Source: Thermoplasmata archaeon (GTDB taxonomy: Archaea; Thermoplasmatota; Thermoplasmata; RBG-16-68-12). From it: a stretch of 64,000 bases of DNA. A program made the translations under genes and the position numbers. The notes beneath the pieces were generated by a model. That model made no database searches. It saw only the letters and a list, made by a program, of their open reading frames with translations, and was not told where the DNA came from. The stretch is taken from positions 1 through 64,000 of the forward strand of contig DASWDU010000012.1 of NCBI GenBank assembly GCA_036395115.1, read 5' to 3'. Positions 34,976 through 43,400 of the stretch are shown one piece after another (positions within the stretch are counted from its first letter, which is position 1; every line of letters starts with the position of its first letter).

Positions 34976-35452
34976 ATGGTGGACGTCGGCGAGAAGGCGC
35001 CCGATTTCACGCTCCTGAGTGACGAGGCGAAGCCGGTGACGCTCTCGAAGGAACTCGGCCACGGTCCCGTCGTCCTTTCGTTCTACGTGTTCGACTTCAC
35101 GAACGTGTGTCGAGGCCAGCTCTGCGCGATGCGTGACTCGCTCGGCGCGATCGAGTCGCACGGTGCGAAGGTGTACGGAATCAGTACGGACAGCCACCAC
35201 AGCCACCGCGTGTTCAAGCAAGAGAATCGAATCAACTATCCGTTGCTGAGCGACTGGAACCGGAGCGTGAGCAAGGCGTACGGAGTGCAGTACGACCGCT
35301 TCGGAGACTTCGGCTTGCAAGGCGTCGCGAAGCGGTCCGTCTTCATCCTCGACAAAGACGGCATCGTGCGGTACAAGTGGGTCACGGAAGACCCGAAAGT
35401 CCCCCCGGACCACGCGCGGGTCCTCAAGGAGCTCAAGGCGCTCTCGACGTGA
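34976..35452 (+). CDS. Peroxiredoxin (AhpC/TSA family)
   Basis: The 158-residue thiol peroxidase begins MVDVGEKAPDFTLLSDEAKP. The peroxidatic cysteine is in FDFTNVCRGQLCAMRD, with a second Cys five residues later that could serve as resolving residue, as in atypical two-Cys or BCP-like enzymes. The family motifs GISTDSHHSH and YPLLSDWN follow. An ATG two codons upstream is also possible. It lies downstream of a TATA-like GATATAG at about 34850, and its end overlaps the convergent threonine synthase-like gene by 20 bases. Confidence 0.92.
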   Translation: MVDVGEKAPDFTLLSDEAKPVTLSKELGHGPVVLSFYVFDFTNVCRGQLCAMRDSLGAIESHGAKVYGISTDSHHSHRVFKQENRINYPLLSDWNRSVSKAYGVQYDRFGDFGLQGVAKRSVFILDKDGIVRYKWVTEDPKVPPDHARVLKELKALST

Positions 35453-36650
35453 GCCCGAGGTACGCCCGGATTTGCTCGGCGCTCCGGACGGCCGGCACTC
35501 GGGGGAGCGGCGCCTCGAAATCGCGCGGGGCGCCCGTGTTCACGAGGACCACCCGATCGTCCTGTGTAATCGTCCCTTCGTCGTAGAAGCGGCGGAGTCC
35601 CGCCAGGGTCGCGGCCCCTTCCCGGCATGCGCCGACGCCCTCGAGGGCCGCGAATGTCCGGGCCGCGACGGCGATCGCCTCGTCGGATACCGAGACCGCG
35701 GCGCCCCGCGTCTCCCGGAGCGCCCGGAGGACGATGCGGTCCCCCACGGTCGAGGGGACGCGCAGCCCGGCCGCGCTCGTCTTCGGGTTCGGCCACGGCT
35801 CGGCCGACTCCCGACGTTCCTGCCACGCGCGCACGAGGGGCGCGCACCCGGCGGCCTGGACGAGTCCGATCCGGGGCCACGGCCCTTCGAACCAGCCGAG
35901 TTCCCGGAGCTCCCGAAGGGCCTTCCACATGCCAGCGATTCCGGTCCCTCCCCCCGTCGGGAAGAGGATCCAATCCGGCATCGTCCCGAGGGCTTCCCAG
36001 ATCTCCAGCAGCATCGTCTTCTTTCCTTCGACGCGATACGGCTCCCGTAGCGTCGCGACGCTGAACGTCGGCGTGGTCTGCGCGAGATCCTGGACGATTC
36101 GGCCCGCGTCCGCGATGTCCTCATCGACCTGGAGGAGGTGGGCGCCGTAGGCGAGGGTTTCCGACGCCGCGGCGATCGGTCCATCTTTGGCCATGACGAC
36201 GATCGCCCGCACCCCGTACGTGGCGGCGTACAAGGCCAGCGCGGCGCCCGCGTTCCCCGCGGTCGGCACCGCGAGGGTCGACGCGCCGAGGGCCTGGCCC
36301 ATCGGCACCGCCACCGCCATGCCGCGCGCCTTGAACGTGCCTGTCGGATTGAGTCCCTCGTCCTTGACGTGCAACGCGGCCAGCTTGAGCCGCGCGACCC
36401 GTCCGCCGCTCCCGATCCGGTCTAGCTTGTAAAGCGGCGTGCCACCCTCGCCGCGGGAACGGATCTCGGTCTCGTTCAGCGGGAGTAACGGGGCGTATCG
36501 CCACAGATCCTTTCGCGCCGGGAGATCCTCCCGCCGGAGATCGCCCCATTCGTATCGCGCGAACAGCGGAGCGCCGCAATCGCAGACGTTCCGCAGCCGG
36601 ACCTCGTGCTTCTTCGAACAACCGGTGCACTCGAGGAACGCGGGACGCAC
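35433..36650 (-). CDS. thrC: Threonine synthase-like PLP enzyme
   Basis: The 405-residue fold-type II PLP enzyme most resembles archaeal threonine synthase, which forms threonine from O-phosphohomoserine. It starts with a zinc-ribbon-like FLECTGCSKKHEVRLRNVC. GEGGTPLYKLDRIG follows, then the PLP lysine in GLNPTGTFKARGMAVAV, AVPTAGNAGAALALYAA, and the glycine loop LFPTGGGTGIAGM. I chose the GTG at 36650, because longer frames run into the divergent LarE gene. The substrate assignment is inferred from family similarity and could be a close relative such as cysteate synthase. Confidence 0.88.
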   Translation of the reverse strand: MRPAFLECTGCSKKHEVRLRNVCDCGAPLFARYEWGDLRREDLPARKDLWRYAPLLPLNETEIRSRGEGGTPLYKLDRIGSGGRVARLKLAALHVKDEGLNPTGTFKARGMAVAVPMGQALGASTLAVPTAGNAGAALALYAATYGVRAIVVMAKDGPIAAASETLAYGAHLLQVDEDIADAGRIVQDLAQTTPTFSVATLREPYRVEGKKTMLLEIWEALGTMPDWILFPTGGGTGIAGMWKALRELRELGWFEGPWPRIGLVQAAGCAPLVRAWQERRESAEPWPNPKTSAAGLRVPSTVGDRIVLRALRETRGAAVSVSDEAIAVAARTFAALEGVGACREGAATLAGLRRFYDEGTITQDDRVVLVNTGAPRDFEAPLPRVPAVRSAEQIRAYLGLTSRAP

Positions 36651-36723
36651 GGTTCGGGCATGTCGACGATGCGCATACAGTTTGTTCCACGATGTCTTTA
36701 TCCACGCAGGCGCATTCGATGCG

Positions 36724-37530
36724 ATGATGGCGGCTACGACCCCCGCGCTGAAACTCGGCCCCGCGTACGAGGGGATGGTCACTGCGATGCGGGCCCGTGG
36801 CCGAATCTTGGTCGCGTACTCCGGAGGCGTGGACAGCGGCCTGGTGGCTCGGGTCGCTCGTGACGCGGTCGGCGGGGACGCGCTCGCCGTGATCGCGGAC
36901 GCGGAGTCCCTGGCTCGACGTGAGCTCGATGAGGCGCTCGCCGAGGCCGCGGAGATTGGGATCGCGGTAAAGGTAATCCGCGTGTCGGAGTTGGCGAACG
37001 ATCGGTACGTCGCGAATCCCACGAACCGTTGCTATTTCTGCCGACAGGAACTCGGTGGGGCGTTGCGGCCGATCGCGGCGGAACTCGGTTACCAAGTCAT
37101 CGCCGACGGCGTGAACCTGTCCGACCTCGGCGACCATCGACCTGGAATTCAAGCGATGAACGAGGCCGGTTTCTGGCATCCCCTCGTCGAGTTCGGCCTC
37201 GCGAAGCAGGACGTCCGGGCGCTCGCGGAGGCTCTCGGTCTGACCTTCTACGACAAGCCGAGCAACGCGTGCCTTTCCTCCCGCATCCCGCACCAGACGC
37301 GCATCACCGTCACGCTGTTGCAACAAGTCGAGGCCGCCGAGGCCTATCTGCGAAGCCGCGGGTTCCGCCAAGTCCGCGTCCGTCATCACGGTGAAATCGC
37401 CCGAATCGAAGTGGTCCCTGAAGACATTCCTCGCCTCCGCTCGATCGAGGAGGAGGTCGCGATGACGCTTCGATCCATCGGATACCAACGGACCCTGATT
37501 GACCCGAACGGCTACCGTTCCCTTGGCTGA
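36724..37530 (+). CDS. larE: LarE-type ATP-dependent sacrificial sulfur transferase
   Basis: LarE adenylates the precursor of the nickel-pincer cofactor and donates sulfur from its own cysteine. The 268-residue protein has the PP-loop ILVAYSGGVDSGLVARVA, a CYFCRQEL motif, the GVNLSDLGDHRPG loop, and KPSNACLSSRIPHQTRIT, where the Cys corresponds to the sulfur-donating residue. LarB, LarC and lactate racemase are not in the window, so the role may be general sulfur transfer. It diverges from the threonine synthase-like gene with a 73-base promoter gap. Confidence 0.9.
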   Translation: MMAATTPALKLGPAYEGMVTAMRARGRILVAYSGGVDSGLVARVARDAVGGDALAVIADAESLARRELDEALAEAAEIGIAVKVIRVSELANDRYVANPTNRCYFCRQELGGALRPIAAELGYQVIADGVNLSDLGDHRPGIQAMNEAGFWHPLVEFGLAKQDVRALAEALGLTFYDKPSNACLSSRIPHQTRITVTLLQQVEAAEAYLRSRGFRQVRVRHHGEIARIEVVPEDIPRLRSIEEEVAMTLRSIGYQRTLIDPNGYRSLG

Positions 37531-37553
37531 ATTGGCGCGTCACTGCCCGGGCT

Positions 37554-38330
37554 CTACGGCACGAGCAGGCCCGTGAAGTACATGAAAAGAATGCCGGCCA
37601 GGATGCTCACGAACCCGCTGCGCATCCGATCGGGCGCATACGAGGCCTTCACCAACTCCACGATGACGTAGAGGAGCGCGCCCGCCGCCGCGGCGAAGAA
37701 TAGAGTCCCAAGTGCGCCGGAGTCCGACAAGGAGCCGATCATGCTGCCGATGATCGTTGGGAAGCCCGCCACGAAGCCCAGGAGCAGGAACTCGCCTCTC
37801 CCCGTGGGCTCCGCTGCGATCGGAGCGGAGACGCCGAGCCCTTCCGTGGAGTTGTGGATGAAGAACCCGATGACGAGCAGCGTCGTGAGGCCGATGGTCC
37901 CCGCGGCATAGGACGCGCCAATTGCGAGGCCCTCGCCGAGGTTGTGCAGGCCGATCCCGAGAGCGATCGTGAAGGCGGTGAACAACCTCGGGGTTCCCAT
38001 GAACTTCCAGGGGGTCGGGCGTGCTGTCCCCGGGGCAGCGGTCCCGACTCGCCCTCTTCGGCCGGCCACGAGGACCGGTCCCAGGAGGCCGACGACCAAG
38101 CCGAGAGCCAAGAGCGAGGGACTGCTCCCCGGTGCTTCCGCCAACTCGACGCCCTCGTGGGTCACGTCGACGAAGAGAAAGAGGAGAATGCCGACGGAGA
38201 AACTAAGAAGCACGGCCCTCCAGGCACTCGAGAGTCTTTTGAAAGCCCACAGAGGCATCAGGCCGAGGTATACAGGCACGAATCCCGCGATTAGTCCGAG
38301 GAAAGCCGCGTAGAGAAGGTCCGCCATCAC
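37554..38330 (-). CDS. ZIP-family divalent metal transporter
   Basis: The 258-residue protein has about eight membrane spans. The paired ZIP metal-binding motifs are present: IGLHNLGEGLAIGASYAAG in one helix and GFFIHNSTEGLGVSAPIA in the next, with the His, Asn and Glu residues that coordinate zinc or iron. A cytoplasmic loop of about 30 residues separates the third and fourth spans. A 32-codon open frame (38425-38327) ends on the TGA that overlaps the start, a possible leader peptide. It acts at the cytoplasmic membrane. Confidence 0.9.
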   Translation of the reverse strand: MMADLLYAAFLGLIAGFVPVYLGLMPLWAFKRLSSAWRAVLLSFSVGILLFLFVDVTHEGVELAEAPGSSPSLLALGLVVGLLGPVLVAGRRGRVGTAAPGTARPTPWKFMGTPRLFTAFTIALGIGLHNLGEGLAIGASYAAGTIGLTTLLVIGFFIHNSTEGLGVSAPIAAEPTGRGEFLLLGFVAGFPTIIGSMIGSLSDSGALGTLFFAAAAGALLYVIVELVKASYAPDRMRSGFVSILAGILFMYFTGLLVP

Positions 38331-38653
38331 GACACACCGGTTCGCACGCGCGGGGCGACGGCCGCGGCCACACCCCGAGTGACGGTCGCCAGCGATCTCG
38401 TCATCGTCTCCCTTCGTCGTGTCATGGCGACCCTTTCGGAAGGTCGTGCGCTATGGGCAGTGTGCCAAAAGATAACGGCCTTATAAGGATTCGCCGCGAG
38501 CCCGGAGATCGCCCGCTGGAGACCGCAGCGCAAGCCTCTGGAATCCATGGCGCCGCGACGACCCGGGGCGGGAAGCAGGACGGAAGGCCGAGCGCAGCCG
38601 CCCCATGCCGGCGGCTCATCCGCAATCGTCGAACGAAGCGGGGCGTCAGCGGT
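38331..38653 (-). promoter_or_regulatory. Intergenic region with palindromic TATA box
   Basis: About 320 bases separate the ZIP start from the ferredoxin stop. CCTTATAAGG at 38479-38488 is a perfect 10-base palindrome containing a TATA element, preceded on the plus side by AAAGATAACGG. On the minus strand it would give a ZIP mRNA with a leader of about 120 bases containing a short open frame. Nothing else is recognisable. Confidence 0.4.
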
Positions 38654-39079
38654 CTATGGACTAATCTTGATGACTTTCGTCGGGCACGCCGTCTCGCACG
38701 CCATGCAGTCGATGCAGTCCGACTCCCGGATCATGTCGGACTTGTCGCACCGGTACTTGTCCCATTCCTCGCCGCCCTTCTCGACGATCTTGTCGTTGCC
38801 CGTTCCCTTCTTGCCCGGGGCGAGGAGCCACTCGAATACGTCGACGGGACAGACGTCCATGCACACGCCGTCCGCGACGCATCCGTCGAAGTCGACGGCG
38901 ACGTGGGTGCCGTGGATCCCGAGCTTCGTGGGGTACGCCTTGCCGTCTGCGTCGGGCCGTTCCGTGCCCTCCGCGAAGACCTTGTGGTCGAAATGGGTCC
39001 CCGTCTCCGGATACTCGTCGGGCTTGTTCATGAAGTCCGGATCGATCGGTTTTGCGTTGAAGTCCACTTCCCGCGACAT
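38654..39079 (-). CDS. Zinc-containing ferredoxin (Thermoplasma/Sulfolobus type)
   Basis: The 141-residue electron carrier has the N-terminal extension of zinc-ferredoxins, with several His and Asp residues (THFDHKVFAEGTERPDADGK, LGIHGTHVAVDFD) that bind zinc. The cluster-binding segments DGVCMDVCPVDVFEW and DCIDCMACETACPTKVI follow. One usual cysteine in the first cluster motif is replaced (DGCVADGVCMDVC), so one [3Fe-4S] and one [4Fe-4S] cluster are likely. These proteins accept electrons from 2-oxoacid:ferredoxin oxidoreductases. The upstream frame is open but the ATG giving MSREVDFNAKPID is best. Confidence 0.93.
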   Translation of the reverse strand: MSREVDFNAKPIDPDFMNKPDEYPETGTHFDHKVFAEGTERPDADGKAYPTKLGIHGTHVAVDFDGCVADGVCMDVCPVDVFEWLLAPGKKGTGNDKIVEKGGEEWDKYRCDKSDMIRESDCIDCMACETACPTKVIKISP

Positions 39080-39249
39080 GCGGTCGCCTCCCTGGGCGAT
39101 GCTCGCCCGACCCGGTAACCGGGCCGAGCAATGGCTTGTATACACCCCCCCTTTTTGACCTTTCCGGTTTCACGGAGAGGCCGCGGGTTCCGGAGGCTCC
39201 TGATAATCTCGGCCGCCTGAGTTCGAAATCTATTTCGCATACTCTCGCC

Positions 39250-40458
39250 GTGGCCGGGATCGTGGCGAGACGACCCGGCCCGCGGACCCGCGCCATCCAC
39301 GGGCGGCGACGAAAGGGCCACGGGCCGCTCGTGACGCCGACCTACGCGAGCTCCACGTGGGCCCTCGACTCGGCGCGTCAGGGTGCGGAGTTCGCGGTCG
39401 AATCCGGGCCTGAAGCATATTACACGCGATGGGGCAACCCAACCCTCCGAGACCTCGAAGAGGCGCTCGCCGACCTCGAGGGCGGTGCGCGCGGCCTCGT
39501 GACCGGATCCGGGATGGGTGCAATCGCCTCCGCCATCCTGTCGTGCGTGGACGCGGGCGATCATGTCGTCTCGGGCTCGAGCCTGTACACCGCGACTACG
39601 GAAATCTTCACACGTCTCCTGCCTCGGTTCGGCGTGAAGACGACCTTCGTGGATCCGCGTCGTCCGCGCGCCTGGATCGAGGCGGTGCGACGGAACACGC
39701 GACTCGTGTACGTCGAGACCCCTGCGAACCCGACCATGATGATCACGGACATCCGCGAGGCCGTGCGGGCCGCGCGTTCCGTTGGAGCTCGGACCCTCGC
39801 CGACAACACGTTCGCGACGCCGATTAACCAGCGTCCGATCCTGTTGGGCGTCGATGCGGTCCTGCACAGCGCGACGAAGTACATCGGGGGCCACAGCGAC
39901 GTCGTGGCGGGCGCGGTCGTCGCCGCAAAAGCCGAGCTGTTCGACCGGATCTGGTTCACCTACAAGATGCTCGGCCCGACGCTCGGTCCCTTCGAGGCGT
40001 TCCTCGTGCGCCGCGGACTGAAGACGCTCCCGTTACGGATGCGCGTCCACGAGTCGAACGCACAGGCTCTCGCCGAATTCCTGGAGGCGCATCGTGCCGT
40101 GCGCGTCGTGCACTATCCCGGATTGCCGTCGTTCCCGCAACACGCCCTCGCCGGGAAGCAGATGTCCGGGTACGGCGGGATGTTGAGCTTCGAGCTGAGC
40201 GGAGGATACCGCTCGGCGAAGGCGTTCGTGGAATCCGTGCGTGTCGCAACGCTGGCGGTGAGCCTCGGCGGTGCGGAGACGCTGGTCCAGCACCCCGCTT
40301 CGATGACGCACGGCCCCTTGACGGACGCGGAGCGTCGGGTGAGCGGGGTCACCGAAGGACTCGTTCGCGTGAGCGTCGGCCTCGAGGACGCGGACGACTT
40401 GACTGACGATTTTGATGCATCCATTCGAAAGGCGTCCCGATCGCGTCGCTCCGGGTAG
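39250..40458 (+). CDS. Cys/Met-metabolism PLP enzyme (cystathionine gamma-synthase/lyase family)
   Basis: The 402-residue fold-type I enzyme starts at a GTG, with a TATA-like stretch about 25 bases upstream. Family landmarks are TPTYASSTWALDS, EAYYTRWGNPTLRDLEEALA, GSGMGAIASAILSCVDAGDH, the PLP lysine in LHSATKYIGGHSDVVAG, and the C-terminal SLGGAETLVQHPASMTH. It could act as cystathionine gamma-synthase, gamma-lyase, O-acetylhomoserine sulfhydrylase or methionine gamma-lyase. Sequence alone does not decide. The gene ends 18 bases before the giant coiled-coil gene on the opposite strand. Confidence 0.93.
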   Translation: MAGIVARRPGPRTRAIHGRRRKGHGPLVTPTYASSTWALDSARQGAEFAVESGPEAYYTRWGNPTLRDLEEALADLEGGARGLVTGSGMGAIASAILSCVDAGDHVVSGSSLYTATTEIFTRLLPRFGVKTTFVDPRRPRAWIEAVRRNTRLVYVETPANPTMMITDIREAVRAARSVGARTLADNTFATPINQRPILLGVDAVLHSATKYIGGHSDVVAGAVVAAKAELFDRIWFTYKMLGPTLGPFEAFLVRRGLKTLPLRMRVHESNAQALAEFLEAHRAVRVVHYPGLPSFPQHALAGKQMSGYGGMLSFELSGGYRSAKAFVESVRVATLAVSLGGAETLVQHPASMTHGPLTDAERRVSGVTEGLVRVSVGLEDADDLTDDFDASIRKASRSRRSG

Positions 40459-40476
40459 CGCGGCGGATGTCTGCGA

Positions 40477-43400
40477 TCAGAACTCCACGCCGAGTTGGTG
40501 GGCGAGGGCTCGGAGTTCCTCTTCTTTCTTACGCATCTTCTCTTCGCGGTCGAGGAGTTCCATCGCCTTCTTCTGGATAATCTTCACACGGCTCTCGACA
40601 TCTCTCCTCCAGTCTTCCAACGCGCTGCCGCTCGGGCCGCCCATCTTCTCCATCTCGGCGAGCTTCGCCCGCAGGCGCTCCACCTCGGCCGTGAGCTTTG
40701 ACGTCTTCGCGTCGAGTTCCTGGCGATCCGACTGGACGACGCCCTCTTTGCCCTCCAAGATTTCCATCCGCGTATCGAGGCCTCGTTCGCGCTCCACAAT
40801 CTTCCCTTCGCGGGCGCGCATTTTCTCCTCTTGGTCCAGCACTTCGAGGGCCTTCTTCTGAAGGAACCGGAGGTTCTTCGTGACCTCGGCCTGCATTCCG
40901 TCCGCTTGGGCGCGGAGCCGCTCCGCCTCTCGCTTGAGCGTCTCTGCCTCGTCTCGCGCGGCGAAGCTGACGCGGCCGTCCTCCTCGATCTGAGCGCGTT
41001 GCGACTCCAGCTCGCCCCGCGTTCGTTCGAGGGACCGCATCGCCTCTCCCAGCTCGGCATCCTTCGCCGAGAGGCTGACCGTTCGTTTCGAAAGTTCCGC
41101 CTCCGCCGCCCGGCCCGCATCCTCTCTCGCCCGGATTTCCCGCTCCTTCTTCGCAAGGTCTTCCATGAGATTGTCGGCCCGCTGCAGCTCCATGGTGAGA
41201 GTCTGCTCCTTCGTCGATAGCTGCGCACCTCTCGCGTCCAAGGCGCTCGCACGCGAGTCGATTTCCCTTTGCCGGGCTGCGAGCCGGTCCGATAGGCTGG
41301 TGACTTGAGCCGATTCCTGATCGAGCGCCGTCTTCCGCACTCGGATCTCCGCGGAGGCCGAGGCCAAATCGTGCTCCGCGATCGTCATCTTCGTCTGCCT
41401 CGCCTCGAGTTCTTTGACGGCAGCATTGGTTTCCAGTTCCTTCGTTGCGAATTTTTGCGAGGCTTCGTTGACTTGGGCGATCCGCGCCTGCAGGTCCCGT
41501 TCCGCCTTCTCCGCATCCGCGCGGCGCTTTTCGAGGATGTCTTGCTGCGCGACGAGCTCGTCGGCTTGCCGCTTCGCCGCCTTCTCGGCCTCCTGAGCGA
41601 CGAAGATCCGGCGCTGAGCCTCGGCGACGAGCCGCTCCGCTTGCTGGGTCTGTTGGCCCGCTGCGTCCCGAGTCGCCTCGAGCTGTTTCAGTTCCTCGGC
41701 ACGCTTGGCGGACCACACGGACCTCTCCGACTCGAAGGTCTGTCGGGCTCGGAGCAGATCGTCCTCACCCGCCCTCAGCTCCGCGATCCGAGCCTCCGAC
41801 CGTTGCCAGGCCGCATCCGCCTCGCTCGCTTTCGACGCGGCGGTCTTCGCTTGCGACTCGAGTTTCGATCGCTCGAGATCGAGCTGGGCCATCGCGGCCC
41901 GCGCCGAGCGCTCGCGGCCGTCGATCTCTTCCATCCGCTTCGCCAATTCGGCCGCTCGCGCCTCAGCCGTCGCGTTCATCTGGCCCTGCTGCATCCTCAG
42001 GTCTCTTTGGAGCGTTTCCGATTCCCGCCGCTTCTCCGCGCCCTCCGATTCGAACCGCTTCACCATCTCGTCAAATTGGGAGGCGCGCTCGTTAATGTCC
42101 TGCTCCCGACGACTGGACAAACTCGCTCGTGCGGAGAGTTCGGTCGCCATCGTCTCGGCCTGGCGCTCCTTCGTGTCCAAGTCCCGGAGGCGGGCTTCCA
42201 AGTCCTGCTCCTCCGCTCGTAGGTCCACCTCCCGCGCGGAGAGGGCCCTCTCCCGAGCCGCCATTTCTTTCGCCTTCGCACCGAGGGTTTCCTGGAGCAT
42301 GCTCGAGTCCCGCTCGATCCGCTCGCGCTCGGCCTTGAGATCGGCTTCCTTCGCCGCGAGCGCGTGGCGGGTCGCTTCCGCCTCGGACCGGACCCGCGCG
42401 GCTTCGGCGTCGTAGCGGTCTTTCATATGCATCAGCTCGAGCTGGCGGGCCTCCAGCTGCTGGGTCTCCACCTGGACGTCGCCCCTCTCTCGCTGAAGTC
42501 GCTGCTCCACCTCGCGGAGCGTTTCCTCCGTGGACGCAATCCGAGTGTCCCGCTCGAGGAGGTCGCGGGCTTTCAGCTCCGCGGCGAGCGCGTTCTTCTG
42601 GATCTCGTTTTCCATCTGTTGCAGCCGCTGCGTTCGCGTCGTTTGCTCCTGTTCGAAGTCGGAGCGCCGCAGGCTCAACTCCCTCTCGAGGGTGTCCAAG
42701 GCCTCCGTCCGATCCGTGAGCTCGACCGCGTGGCGGGCCGTTTCTTCGCGCGCCGTGCGCTCGCGAGAGTCGAGTTCGAGGGTCCGCTGCTCAATTTCAC
42801 GGAGGACCCCGTCGGCCTTGGCCTGTAGTTCCGAGGCTTGGCGAGTCGCCTCCGCGGTCGCCGTCTCACGACGACTCAGCTCCTCGTCCGTCTTCGTGGC
42901 CCGTTCGGTGGCCGTCCGGACCTTCTCCTCCAGGTCCTTGACGGTATCTTCTCGCTCCTCGACGCGCCGGACCCGATCCGCCCATGAGGATCGAAGGTCC
43001 GACATCTCCTTCTCGAACGTGTCCCCCTGCTCCTTCAGGAGCGCCTGTTGCGACTCGAGCGTCTTCTGCCACGTCCGGAGCTCCTCCGCGCGCCGGGCTT
43101 CTTCGTCCCGCAGGTGCGCGGCTTTCTCATCGAGCTCTCGGGTGAGCGTCGCGAGCTCGGCCTTCCGGACTTCCAGGTCGGCGCGCGACTTGTCGGTCCT
43201 CTCTTCCTCGATTTCAAGGGTTTCCTCCCGGGACGCGAGTTCGGACAGACGCCGGCCGCTCTCCTCCGCCTGGGAACGGATCGCTTCCTCCTTCTCCCGG
43301 GTCGACTGCTCCCGCGATTCGAGCTCAATCTCCTTGGAGAGAATCGCCTGGTTCCTCTCGATGCGGCTCGTATCGAACGTCTCCTTGTCGTGGGCCAGCC

